Program-made: the position numbers and the translations under genes
The notes under the pieces: generated by a model
What the model was told of the DNA's origin: nothing
What the model saw: only the letters and a program-made list of their open reading frames with translations
The model's database searches: none
NCBI GenBank assembly: GCA_022510465.1
Contig: JAFLTJ010000014.1
Span: 1 to 42,130, forward strand
Direction of reading: 5' to 3'
Length of the DNA stretch: 42,130 nucleotides
Origin: Muribaculaceae bacterium
Lineage (GTDB): Bacteria > Bacteroidota > Bacteroidia > Bacteroidales > Muribaculaceae
Shown: piece by piece, positions 9,491 to 19,047 of the stretch
Layout: every line of letters starts with the position of its first letter
Position numbering within the stretch: the first letter of the stretch is position 1

Positions 9491-9557
9491 AAATCGTTGA
9501 TTGTGGTTCAATGCGTGTTTGAGCCATCAGATTGCAGCGAAATATGGAGAAAATGAT

Positions 9558-9565
9558 TAATTTTG
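9558..9565 (+). promoter_or_regulatory. -7 box TAATTTTG upstream of the THUMP methyltransferase
   Basis: Exact TAnnTTTG, about 80 bp upstream of the ATG at 9645. Confidence 0.4.
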
Positions 9566-9644
9566 TAGCCGGAAACCCATGTTGACATTGTGATGAACCA
9601 ACGGTGGGAGAATGGGTTGCCGAAACAAATAAAGCTATATAGCA

Positions 9645-11108
9645 ATGAGCCAAACGTTTGAAATGGTGGCAAAGACTCTTCAAGGCCTGGAAGATGTACT
9701 TGCCGAGGAGTTGCGCAATATGGGCGCGCAAAAGGTTGAGCCCGGTAACAGAATGGTTTCCTTTGAGGGAGACAAGGCAATGTTATACAGAAGCAATTTA
9801 GGATGTCGCACGGCGCTGCGAATTCTGAAGCCAATATACAAATTTATAGCCCGTGATACCGACAGCCTGTATGATATGGTTAAGGATGTGGAATGGAGTG
9901 AAATATTGAATGAACGCACCACATTCTGTATAGATTCGGTTGTCAATTCCAATGTGTTTACAAATTCGCTATATGTTACCTATCGGGTGAAGGATGCGAT
10001 AGCCGACTGGTTTACCGACAGGTATGGGGATGGCGTTCGCCCTGGTGTAAGGCAAAAAGGGGCCGACGTGATGATAAATGTGCATATAGACGGCACTCGT
10101 GTAACGTTGTCGCTCGATTCAAGCGGGGAGTCGTTGCATCGGCGTGGTTATCGCGTGGCTCAGACCGAGGCTCCGATTAATGAGGTTCTCGCGGCCGGCA
10201 TTTTGCTGAAAAGCGGATGGCAAGGCGAGACGCCGCTTGTCGACCCTATGTGTGGCTCGGGTACATTTCTGATTGAGGCGGCTCTGATAGCGGCAAATAT
10301 TATGCCTGGAATATACCGTAAAAATTTTGCGTTTGAAAAATGGCCTGATTTCGACCCTGAACTGTTTGACAGCATATATAACGATGACAGTGCCGAGCGA
10401 ACATTTGACCATAAAATCTATGGCGCGGATATATCGCCTAAGGCGATTGCGATTGCTCGCGAGAATATAAAAAACGCCGGGGTTGCCAAATATATAGAGC
10501 TGGAACAAAAGCCGTTAGCCCGCTGGGATGAGAGTCCGGAGGATGGAATACCCGGTGTAATGGTGACTAACCCGCCCTACGGAGAGCGAATCAATGTTGA
10601 GGACATGGAAGGGCTGTATGCCACGATTGGGGATAGGCTAAAGCATGTGTTTAAAAACTATCACGCCTGGATAATAGGCTATAAGAGTGATTGTTTCAAC
10701 AAAATAGGGTTGGCGGCGTCGTCAAAAACTCCGCTGTTGAACGGTAAACTTGAATGCGAGCTGCGGGAATTTGTAATCTTTGATGGTGCCTACCGCAATT
10801 TCAGGGCCGAAGGCGGCTCGTTGAAAAACGTTGACGAGGATTCGATAAAGTTGCCTGGCGGCAGACGTGCCCGTTTGACCGACAAGGAATGGAAAACCCG
10901 TGCCCGTCGTCAGGGCCACGGAGGGAAGGAGGCCCGTCGCCGCGAGGAGGAATATCGGGGAAGAGGAAAAGAGGAGGGTGGCAGCCGTCATCGCAATCCT
11001 CATGCTCTGAAATCAATTTCCGGGAAACAGCCGTCGTTGCCCAAAAGCGAGGGCCCGTTGATGAGAGAACGAGGTTGGCGTCGTAAAAAAGATAATAACA
11101 GCATCTAA
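9645..11108 (+). CDS. THUMP-domain class I SAM-dependent RNA methyltransferase (RlmL N-terminal-like)
   Basis: 487 aa; N-terminal THUMP-like region; SAM motif DPMCGSGTFLIEAALIA; catalytic VTNPPYGER; basic Arg/Gly-rich C-terminal tail. Confidence 0.9.
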   Translation: MSQTFEMVAKTLQGLEDVLAEELRNMGAQKVEPGNRMVSFEGDKAMLYRSNLGCRTALRILKPIYKFIARDTDSLYDMVKDVEWSEILNERTTFCIDSVVNSNVFTNSLYVTYRVKDAIADWFTDRYGDGVRPGVRQKGADVMINVHIDGTRVTLSLDSSGESLHRRGYRVAQTEAPINEVLAAGILLKSGWQGETPLVDPMCGSGTFLIEAALIAANIMPGIYRKNFAFEKWPDFDPELFDSIYNDDSAERTFDHKIYGADISPKAIAIARENIKNAGVAKYIELEQKPLARWDESPEDGIPGVMVTNPPYGERINVEDMEGLYATIGDRLKHVFKNYHAWIIGYKSDCFNKIGLAASSKTPLLNGKLECELREFVIFDGAYRNFRAEGGSLKNVDEDSIKLPGGRRARLTDKEWKTRARRQGHGGKEARRREEEYRGRGKEEGGSRHRNPHALKSISGKQPSLPKSEGPLMRERGWRRKKDNNSI

Positions 11109-11122
11109 GATATAAAGAAACT

Positions 11123-12409
11123 ATGAAAACAGAGAACGTGAATGTGTTGTTGTTGGGTTCGGGTGGCCGTGAGAGTACTCTTGCCTGGAAATTGAGTCAA
11201 AGCCCACGGTTGGGCAAATTGTGGATTGCACCCGGTAACGGAGGTACTGATGTGTATGGCGAAAATGTGGCGATAAAGCCTACTGATTTTCCGGCAATTG
11301 AGGCATTTGTGAAAGCAAACGGTGTAGACTTGATTATACCCGGGAATGAAGACCCGCTTGTCGAGGGAATTTATGACTATTTTGAAGCCTCGCAGGTTGA
11401 TGTTCTTGTAGCCGGTCCATCAAAGGAGGGCGCTCGCTTGGAGGGTAGTAAGGACTTTGCAAAAGAGTTTATGTCGCGGCATTCAATACCGACGGCACGC
11501 CATCTCAGCGTTACTCCCGAAACCTACAATGCCGGTGTCGATTTTCTCGAAACCTTGCAATCACCCTACGTTCTCAAAGCCGATGGGCTTGCCGCCGGAA
11601 AGGGTGTGCTTATAATAGATAATCTTGACGATGCAAAGCGTTCGCTAAAGGAAATGCTTGACGGAATGTTTGGCAAGTCGTCGGCAACGGTTGTCATAGA
11701 GGAATTTCTGAGCGGTATCGAGTGTTCGGTATTTGTGTTGACCGATGGCAACGGAGGGTATCGTGTATTACCGGTGGCCAAAGATTATAAGCGGATAGGC
11801 GAGGGTGATAAAGGCCTGAATACCGGCGGTATGGGCGCGGTTAGTCCGGTGCCGTTTGCCGATGAAGTGTTTATGCAAAAGGTTGAAGACCGTATCATTA
11901 GGCCAACTGTTGATGGATTGAAAGCCGAGGGTATTGTGTATCGCGGATTCATCTTCCTTGGCTTGATAAATGTAGACGGAGAGCCGATGGTGATAGAGTA
12001 CAACGTCAGGATGGGCGACCCGGAGACCGAGGTTGTCATGCCTCGTTTACAGGGCGATTTGGTGCAGTTGCTTGTCAATGTAGCCCGTGGAGACCTTGCC
12101 GGCGAGCCGCTGACTATCGACCCTGAGGCTGCTGTGACCGTGATGGTGGTATCGGGCGGTTATCCCGGTGATTATGCCAAAGGAAAGGTTATCAACGGGT
12201 TAGAGAATGTATCCGATTCAACGCTGTTCCATGCCGGAACGTCGCGAACTCCGGATGGTGAAATTGTAACCTCGGGAGGCCGTGTGATTGCGGTAACGTC
12301 GCGCGGAGAGACGCTTGAAAAGGCGCTTGAACGCAGTTATCGTTCGGTTGCGCTTATCAATTTTGAGGAAAAATATTTCCGTCGGGATATAGGTAATGAA
12401 TTTATTTAG
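11123..12409 (+). CDS. purD: Phosphoribosylamine--glycine ligase
   Basis: 428 aa; N-terminal NVLLLGSGGRESTLAWKL; PGNGGT; ATP-grasp segments; YNVRMGDPETEVVMPRL. Confidence 0.96.
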   Translation: MKTENVNVLLLGSGGRESTLAWKLSQSPRLGKLWIAPGNGGTDVYGENVAIKPTDFPAIEAFVKANGVDLIIPGNEDPLVEGIYDYFEASQVDVLVAGPSKEGARLEGSKDFAKEFMSRHSIPTARHLSVTPETYNAGVDFLETLQSPYVLKADGLAAGKGVLIIDNLDDAKRSLKEMLDGMFGKSSATVVIEEFLSGIECSVFVLTDGNGGYRVLPVAKDYKRIGEGDKGLNTGGMGAVSPVPFADEVFMQKVEDRIIRPTVDGLKAEGIVYRGFIFLGLINVDGEPMVIEYNVRMGDPETEVVMPRLQGDLVQLLVNVARGDLAGEPLTIDPEAAVTVMVVSGGYPGDYAKGKVINGLENVSDSTLFHAGTSRTPDGEIVTSGGRVIAVTSRGETLEKALERSYRSVALINFEEKYFRRDIGNEFI

Positions 12410-12414
12410 CAATA

Positions 12415-13404
12415 ATGCTGAAAGGAGAGAGACGCATTGACGAAATTCTGCAATCACGGTCACTGTCAATCGTATTGGCGGTGCTGGCGGTACTTGGCAC
12501 GTTGCTTGCCGCCGGTGTCAATGCGATAGATGTTGTGCCCGGCGATAGGGGATTGGGATTCAGGTCAGCCAATAATTGGGTTGACTCGCCCGGCCTGTCG
12601 CTGTATGTCTCTCTGCTTGTATACGTACTTTCGGCATTTGCGATTGTGGCAATCAACCGATTTTACAATCTGCTGCACACGCTGTCGTTGATTTGCGGGG
12701 CGTTTTTCCTTTGGATGCTTGGTGCGTGCCCTATGTCGATGGGGCAGGTTCAGGGCGGAATGTTGTTGCTGATTGTGATGTTGATTTCAATAACGTTGCT
12801 GTTTAACGCTTTTGATAATCCGTCGGATACGCCGCGCGTTTTTCTGGCATTCTTTTTGATGACTGCCGGGGCATTGACCCAGTATGGTTTTGTCCCATAT
12901 CTGCCCATTTTGTTGATGGGCTGCGGCCAAATGCGTATCTTTAACGTGAAGACGTTGCTTGCCGTTGGTACGGGTATTCTGACTCCGCTGTGGATAGTGT
13001 GGGGTGCCGGATTGGTGGATTTTCGCGAGGTGACCAAGCCTGTTTTTGATAGTATATTCAATACTTTTACAGGCCCGAAGATAGTGTGGTTTCTGTCACT
13101 GTCAGGGTTTACGATAATAGTGAATATATTGTTGATAATAGTCAATGTAATAAGAATTTATAGCTATAATCTGATTACAAGGGCAAGAAACGGCCTGCTG
13201 ATTATGACATCGGTTGTTACAATGATAATGATGGCGCTTGACTTCACGAATATCCCGTTTTACTATCCATTGCTCTGTTGTTGTACCGGTTTTCAGCTGG
13301 GACATTTTGCCCATTTTCACCAAGGGCGTCGGTCGGGATATCTGGTGTTGAGCGGAATAGTATTGGCTTATGCCGGATTCTATATATGGAGGATGGTATT
13401 GTGA
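12415..13404 (+). CDS. Uncharacterised polytopic membrane protein
   Basis: 329 aa with many hydrophobic segments; starts 6 bp after the purD stop and overlaps the putative GTG start of pdxB. Confidence 0.75.
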   Translation: MLKGERRIDEILQSRSLSIVLAVLAVLGTLLAAGVNAIDVVPGDRGLGFRSANNWVDSPGLSLYVSLLVYVLSAFAIVAINRFYNLLHTLSLICGAFFLWMLGACPMSMGQVQGGMLLLIVMLISITLLFNAFDNPSDTPRVFLAFFLMTAGALTQYGFVPYLPILLMGCGQMRIFNVKTLLAVGTGILTPLWIVWGAGLVDFREVTKPVFDSIFNTFTGPKIVWFLSLSGFTIIVNILLIIVNVIRIYSYNLITRARNGLLIMTSVVTMIMMALDFTNIPFYYPLLCCCTGFQLGHFAHFHQGRRSGYLVLSGIVLAYAGFYIWRMVL

Positions 13405-14405
13405 AAGTTGTAATTGAAAGCAAAATACCGTTTATCCGTGGAGTGCTTGAGCCGGTGGCCGATGTGGAGTATGTGGCACCAAATGATATAACCGCGTCAA
13501 CGGTTGCCGGTGCCGATGTACTGATAGTCAGAACGCGAACTCGCTGTGATGCAGCTTTACTTGAAGGTTCATCGGTTAAATGGATAGGAACGGCAACAAT
13601 TGGCACCGACCATATTGATGCTGACTATTGCAAGTTGCGGGGAATCAAGGTGGTAAATGCACCGGGCTGCAATGCGCCGGCGGTTGCGCAATATGTTTCG
13701 GCAGCATTGAAATCTTTAATTCCCGGTGGTTTTGAACGCAAGAAGATTGGGGTGGTTGGCGTTGGTCACGTTGGGAGGATTGTGGCCGAATGGGCCGGGA
13801 ACGTCGGGATGGATGTGCTGAAATGTGACCCTCCGCGGGCACGTGTTGAGGGTTGTGCCGAGTTTGTGTCGTTGGCGCAGATAGCGGCTGATTGTGACGT
13901 GATTACATTTCATTTGCCGCTGACAACGGTGGGGACTGATGCAACATTTCATTTGGTAGGTAGCCAGCTGTACGCGCAGTGCCGGCGCGCTCCGATAATT
14001 ATCAATGCGGCGCGAGGAGCCGTATTAGACACGCAGTCAACGGTCGATGCTATCGACTCGGGGCTCATCAGCGGCGCGGTGATTGATTGCTGGGAGGGAG
14101 AACCTAATGTGAACAGGTCGTTATTGCAGCGGGCCACGATTGCAACACCCCATATTGCGGGATATTCATTGCAGGGGAAGCAACGTGCTACGATGATGAT
14201 TGTCAGAGAGTTTGCACGCGAATTTGGCTTTGATGCAGATTTGCTGTCTGGGTTGCCGTTTGAAATTACGCCTGCGATAGATTCTACTGTCGTATCGACC
14301 AATTTTGCCGATTATGATATAATGGCCGATGACCGCGCGTTCAGGGCCGCTCCCCATCTTTTTGAAAGTTTGAGGAATAATTATAATTATCGTTCTGAAT
14401 ACTAA
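13401..14405 (+). CDS. pdxB: 4-phosphoerythronate dehydrogenase
   Basis: D-2-hydroxyacid dehydrogenase fold: [67 protein letters not shown]. Likely GTG 13401 or ATG 13386; the ORF-track start at 13278 overlaps the upstream gene too far. Confidence 0.92.
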   Translation: MKVVIESKIPFIRGVLEPVADVEYVAPNDITASTVAGADVLIVRTRTRCDAALLEGSSVKWIGTATIGTDHIDADYCKLRGIKVVNAPGCNAPAVAQYVSAALKSLIPGGFERKKIGVVGVGHVGRIVAEWAGNVGMDVLKCDPPRARVEGCAEFVSLAQIAADCDVITFHLPLTTVGTDATFHLVGSQLYAQCRRAPIIINAARGAVLDTQSTVDAIDSGLISGAVIDCWEGEPNVNRSLLQRATIATPHIAGYSLQGKQRATMMIVREFAREFGFDADLLSGLPFEITPAIDSTVVSTNFADYDIMADDRAFRAAPHLFESLRNNYNYRSEY

Positions 14406-14415
14406 AGGATTAAAT

Positions 14416-15090
14416 ATGCGAATAGATATACTGACTGTCTTGCCTGAGATGCTTGAATCTCCGCTTAACTGCTCAATTCTGAAACGAGCTCAGGATAAGG
14501 GGCTTGCAACAATTGTGGTTCACAATCTGCGGGATTATACTACCAACAAGCATCGCAAAGTAGATGATTATCCTTTTGGAGGCGAGGCCGGGATGGTGAT
14601 GCAGATAGAGCCGGTTGACCGCGCTATATCTGCCCTTAAGGCAGAGCGCGAATATGATGAGGTGATTTTTACCTCCCCCGACGGCGAAACATTCAATCAG
14701 CAGATGGCCAACAGTATGTCAATGCTATCCAACATCATTATCCTTTGTGGTCATTACAAGGGTGTTGACTACCGTATTCGGGAACATTTGGTAACGCGGG
14801 AAATATCGGTTGGAGATTACGTGTTGACCGGTGGTGAAATTCCGGCAATAATCATTACCGACTCGCTTGTAAGACTCATCCCCGGGGCTATTGGTGACGA
14901 ACAGAGTGCGTTGAGCGATTCCTTTCAGGATAACTTGCTTGCGCCTCCTGTATACACTCGGCCGGCCGATTATAAGGGGTGGAAAGTCCCTCCAATTTTA
15001 TTGTCGGGCCATCAGGCCAAGATAGACGAGTGGCGCCACGAGCAGGCGGTTGAACGCACCCGCCATTTGCGCCCCGATTTGCTGAAATAA
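14416..15090 (+). CDS. trmD: tRNA (guanine37-N1)-methyltransferase
   Basis: 224 aa; [63 protein letters not shown]. Confidence 0.96.
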   Translation: MRIDILTVLPEMLESPLNCSILKRAQDKGLATIVVHNLRDYTTNKHRKVDDYPFGGEAGMVMQIEPVDRAISALKAEREYDEVIFTSPDGETFNQQMANSMSMLSNIIILCGHYKGVDYRIREHLVTREISVGDYVLTGGEIPAIIITDSLVRLIPGAIGDEQSALSDSFQDNLLAPPVYTRPADYKGWKVPPILLSGHQAKIDEWRHEQAVERTRHLRPDLLK

Positions 15091-15093
15091 AGG

Positions 15094-15894
15094 CTATTTT
15101 CTGTGTAGGATGTGAAAGGGCATCGCAACAAAGATTGCGCCTCCTATGATATTTCCTATTGTGGCAGGAATCAGGTTGTTGCATATAGCGCAGCCGATTG
15201 TAATGTCGGCTCCGTGTAACATGCCAAGAGGAAGATAGAACATATTGGCAATAGAGTGTTCCATCCCCATAACAACAAAGGCCATGACAGGCATCCACAG
15301 GGCAACAATGCGGGCAAATGGAGTGGGGCAGGTAATGCCGAGCCATATAGCCAGGCACACGAGCCAGTTTGCTCCTATTCCGCGAACCATGACAACGAGC
15401 CATGGCATATTAACCTTTGCCGTGGCAATATTAATGGCGGCGTCACGATAGATTGCCGCGTCGGTCGCTCCTGAATACCACGCTATTGCAGCGGTGAAAA
15501 GAATTGCTCCGATGAAATTGGTGAGATAGATAACAACCCAGTTTATGAGAACTTTAGGAGCTGTGATGCGGCGTTCACACCATCCGGGTATCAGTAGCGC
15601 ATTGTTGCCGGTAAACAGTTCGGCGCCCAGGAATACAACAAGAATCAGCCCGACGGGGAACATTGCCCCCGACAGTAATTTTGCCAACCCCGGATTCCCG
15701 GCCGAAATTTCGGGAAATCCTTGTCCGACTAATAGCGCGAGCAGCCCGCCAAGCGCTATATAAGCTCCGGCCATCGCGCCGGCGATAGTCATTTTGGCAA
15801 TGCCTCGTGCTGAAAACTCTGATGTCAGGTTGGCTTTCCTGCACCCGGTCTCGGTTGCTTTTTCAAGTGCTTGTTGTGGGGAGAGTGGTTGCAT
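15094..15894 (-). CDS. Formate/nitrite transporter (FNT) family protein
   Basis: FNT-like polytopic protein (AGAMAGAYIALGGLL, GAELFTGNN, GMEHSIANMFYLPLGM). ATG at 15894 preferred over the TTG-extended ORF start at 15921. Confidence 0.88.
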   Translation of the reverse strand: MQPLSPQQALEKATETGCRKANLTSEFSARGIAKMTIAGAMAGAYIALGGLLALLVGQGFPEISAGNPGLAKLLSGAMFPVGLILVVFLGAELFTGNNALLIPGWCERRITAPKVLINWVVIYLTNFIGAILFTAAIAWYSGATDAAIYRDAAINIATAKVNMPWLVVMVRGIGANWLVCLAIWLGITCPTPFARIVALWMPVMAFVVMGMEHSIANMFYLPLGMLHGADITIGCAICNNLIPATIGNIIGGAIFVAMPFHILHRK

Positions 15895-15918
15895 AAATAT
15901 TGAAGTTTTGGATGAATG

Positions 15919-15926
15919 CAAAGATA
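15919..15926 (-). promoter_or_regulatory. -7 box TATCTTTG for the FNT transporter
   Basis: caaagata on + strand; 25 bp upstream of the ATG at 15894. Confidence 0.5.
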
Positions 15927-15943
15927 GTGATTATGGTATAAAC

Positions 15944-15975
15944 AAAAAAAATTACTCGTCATCACGACGGGTAAT
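15944..15975 (-). terminator. Intrinsic terminator, leftward
   Basis: attactcgtc-atcac-gacgggtaat (10-bp stem, one G.U), followed on the minus strand by eight T. Confidence 0.75.
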
Positions 15976-16014
15976 CTTCTTAACCTTAAATCTAATACCA
16001 TGAAAAACACAGTG

Positions 16015-16022
16015 CAAAATTA
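16015..16022 (-). promoter_or_regulatory. -7 box TAATTTTG driving a short leftward unit
   Basis: caaaatta on + strand = TAATTTTG on minus, 40 bp before the terminator stem at 15951-15975. Confidence 0.45.
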
Positions 16023-16188
16023 AGTCATTTATGTTATACAACATAATAATTGAGCATAAAAGTTTGCATAATTAACAACATTTTGCATTTGATATATTGT
16101 CTACGTGATAATTTTCAATTTTGTTAACAATTGTGGGCGCTTAAATAAAAAACAAGATGATTTCTGTTAGAGGATGGATGATTTTTAG

Positions 16189-16196
16189 TACTTTTG
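16189..16196 (+). promoter_or_regulatory. -7 box TACTTTTG upstream of the DUF4369-like lipoprotein
   Basis: Exact TAnnTTTG, 4 nt before the ATG at 16201. Confidence 0.5.
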
Positions 16197-16200
16197 CGGA

Positions 16201-17211
16201 ATGATGAAGATGTTCTACAGATTAGCGTTGGCGGCATTTATGCTGGTGGTTATCGCTTGCGGCGGCGAAGATGCGTTTACCGTTGGCGGACAGATTTCTG
16301 ACTATCCAAGCCGAGAAGTGCAGGTTGTGTATATGGCGCAAAACGGTCAGTTTCAATGTGAAACAGTCTTTACCGATGAAAGCGGAAAGTTCAGCATGAC
16401 CGGATATTCCTCTGATTTAACGGCAGTTGAGGTGTTTTTGCACGGAAGCGGGCGTGTGGCGCTTTTGCTTGCAAAGAATGGTGATAAAATCGTGTTTAAA
16501 TGCAATCCCGCTACCGGAGAACTGGTGGTAAAAGGGAATGATGAATCGGCACTGTTGGGGGAATGGATGACGTCAAATAAAAATATATTGGCCGAGCACA
16601 ACAGCGAGGGGATTGACAGGTCTATTGCCGAATTTGTAAGGGCCAATCCAGAGTCGTCGGCGTCGGTTGCTCTGCTGATGACTACATACGACATGCTCAT
16701 AAATCCGTTGCAGGCCGATTCGTTAAGGCGCATGATTGACAAGAAAGCCTACACGGCGCCGTTGGCTGCTCTTGGCGAAATGCTTGACCTTCAAGTTGGT
16801 GTCGCGGCAAAAAAGGCAACTGAGTATATGGTATTGAAAAGCCTTGGAGATACGCTAATTCAGTGGAATTCAGTGAATAGCAAAGTCTCGTTTTTTGCAT
16901 TTGAGGATAATCTGAATTATGCTGACCGCGATACACTACACAGGCTGAATCGAGATTTTAAACGTCGGCAGATGCGCGTTGTGGAGGTTTTCATGGTGCC
17001 CGACAGCGCTGAGTGGAGACGTATGTTGAGCAGCGATACAGCTCGGTGGGAGCGCGGATGGCACCCAGGTTTGACTGGTTCGCAAGCTTTGAGACAGTTT
17101 TTGCCCCCCGCCACGCCCTATTATGTCGTTGTCGATTCGGCCGGAACCCAGTTGTATCGCGGGGTTGACATAAAGGCAGCGGCACAGACCGCAAGACGTG
17201 GAATCAGGTAA
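16201..17211 (+). CDS. Lipoprotein, DUF4369-like N-terminus with thioredoxin-like C-terminus
   Basis: 336 aa; lipobox LVVIAC; FTVGGQISDYPSREVQVVYM; C-terminus TPYYVVVDSAGTQLYRGVD resembles TlpA-like proteins. Confidence 0.7.
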   Translation: MMKMFYRLALAAFMLVVIACGGEDAFTVGGQISDYPSREVQVVYMAQNGQFQCETVFTDESGKFSMTGYSSDLTAVEVFLHGSGRVALLLAKNGDKIVFKCNPATGELVVKGNDESALLGEWMTSNKNILAEHNSEGIDRSIAEFVRANPESSASVALLMTTYDMLINPLQADSLRRMIDKKAYTAPLAALGEMLDLQVGVAAKKATEYMVLKSLGDTLIQWNSVNSKVSFFAFEDNLNYADRDTLHRLNRDFKRRQMRVVEVFMVPDSAEWRRMLSSDTARWERGWHPGLTGSQALRQFLPPATPYYVVVDSAGTQLYRGVDIKAAAQTARRGIR

Positions 17212-17352
17212 TATATTTTGAATTTCAACAGCCTCGTCGGGTAGTTTTTGAAAAAAATATTGGGCGGAGGATTAGATATTGGTAAATTTTTATTATCTTT
17301 ACGGGGATTTATAATAACCTTAGGTTTGTACTAAACTAAAAACACAAGACAG

Positions 17353-19047
17353 ATGTTAGATTTCAAACGAACTGCCTTATCCGTTTTGGTTGCAACGGTG
17401 TCGCTGGCGCCGGTGGTAGCAGCCACAAACGATTCGGTGTCAAAGACATGGGTTGCCGACTTGGGCAATGGAAAATACAAAAATCCTATATTGTATGCTG
17501 ACTATTCAGACCCGGATGTGGTGCGTGTAGGGGATGACTACTACATGACGGCGTCAAGTTTCTGCGATATACCCGGATTGCCTATCCTGCATTCAAAAGA
17601 TTTGGTCAATTGGGAAATTATCGGTCATGCAATAGCCTCGATGCCATCATACGCGCAATTCGCGCCTGACCCCAGTCATGGAAATGCGGTTTGGGCTCCC
17701 TCTATCCGCTATCACGAGGGTGAGTTTTACATCTACTACGGAGACCCCGATTTGGGTATCTTTATGACTAAGACAAAGAATCCGGCAGGGCCGTGGGAGC
17801 CGTTGGTTCATGTTCACAAGGCAAAAGGGATTATCGACACCTGCCCATTCTGGGATGAGGATGGTAAGGCTTACATTGCTCACGGTTATGCCGGAAGCCG
17901 CGCGGGCGTAAAGAGTATTATCGGAATGATAGAAATGACTCTTGACGGAAAGTCGACAATCGGCCCCGACCGCGTGATTTATGACGGTCATATCGAAAAC
18001 GAAACAATTGAAGGCGCCAAAATGTACAAGCGTGGTGACTGGTATTATATCTTCTCGCCCGCCGGCGGTGTTGCTACCGGTTGGCAGGAAGTGCTTCGTT
18101 CAAAGAGCCCGTGGGGGCCTTACGAGGTTCGTAACGTCATGGACCAGGGTAACACGAATATCAACGGTCCTCATCAGGGCGCATGGATTGATACGCCCGA
18201 CGGAAAAGAGGATTGGTTTATACATTTCCAGGATAAAGGCCCGTATGGTCGCGTGGTTCTGCTTGAGCCAATGAAGTGGAACGAGGATGGATGGCCCGTG
18301 ATAGGCGTTGACAAGGATGGAAACGGTCGGGGCGAGCCGGTGACTACCTACACCAAGCCGGCAGTCGGCAAGACTTATCCGGTGATGACTCCGGCTGAGA
18401 GTGACGAGTTTGATGCCGTGACGCTTGGATTGCAATGGCAATGGAAAGGGAATCCAAATGCGCTGTGGTATATCGCCGATGCAAATGCTTCTCAATTGCG
18501 ACTTTTCTCTCATTGTACTCCGGGAGCCGAGCGCATATACGATATGCCCAACCTTATGCTTCAAAAATTCCCTGCCGAGGATTTTACGGCGACTGCCAAG
18601 GTGCAGTTCTGCCCTCGCAAGAATAATGGCAGGGTTATGACGGGCGAACGTGCAGGCCTGGTTGTAATGGGCTACAACTATGGCGGCCTGGTGTTTGAAA
18701 GCCGTGCCGATGGCCTGTATCTTACCGATGTGCAGGGTCTTAAGGCCAACAAGGGTGGCAAAGAAACCGTTGGAGCCGGCGTGAAAGTGCCCGATGACGG
18801 TAATCTGTACCTGCGAGTGTCGGTTAAGCGTGTAGGGGTGAAAAATCCGAAGGAAAAACCCGATTACAAATGTGAGGCTACTTTCTCCTACAGCCTTGAC
18901 GGAAAGAAATATACCGAGCTTGGTGGCAAACTTAGCGTAACCGAAGGCCATTGGATTGGCGCAAAAGTTGGTCTCTTCTGTTCCCGCGATTGGGAAAGCA
19001 ACGACTCGGGATGGTTGAACGTAGATTGGTTTAGAGTAACAAAATGA
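17353..19047 (+). CDS. Glycoside hydrolase family 43 (beta-xylosidase/arabinosidase-like), C-terminal beta-sandwich
   Basis: 564 aa; signal peptide; NPILYADYSDPDVVRVGDDYYMTASSF, GLPILHSKDLVNWEIIGHA, VWAPSIRYHEGEFYIYYGD, ENETIEGAKMYKRGDWYYIFSPAGG. Confidence 0.93.
   Translation: MLDFKRTALSVLVATVSLAPVVAATNDSVSKTWVADLGNGKYKNPILYADYSDPDVVRVGDDYYMTASSFCDIPGLPILHSKDLVNWEIIGHAIASMPSYAQFAPDPSHGNAVWAPSIRYHEGEFYIYYGDPDLGIFMTKTKNPAGPWEPLVHVHKAKGIIDTCPFWDEDGKAYIAHGYAGSRAGVKSIIGMIEMTLDGKSTIGPDRVIYDGHIENETIEGAKMYKRGDWYYIFSPAGGVATGWQEVLRSKSPWGPYEVRNVMDQGNTNINGPHQGAWIDTPDGKEDWFIHFQDKGPYGRVVLLEPMKWNEDGWPVIGVDKDGNGRGEPVTTYTKPAVGKTYPVMTPAESDEFDAVTLGLQWQWKGNPNALWYIADANASQLRLFSHCTPGAERIYDMPNLMLQKFPAEDFTATAKVQFCPRKNNGRVMTGERAGLVVMGYNYGGLVFESRADGLYLTDVQGLKANKGGKETVGAGVKVPDDGNLYLRVSVKRVGVKNPKEKPDYKCEATFSYSLDGKKYTELGGKLSVTEGHWIGAKVGLFCSRDWESNDSGWLNVDWFRVTK

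Noticed and set aside
18100-18951. 283-aa minus-strand ORF over GH43
   Set aside because: Antisense to GH43; no credible homology signature.
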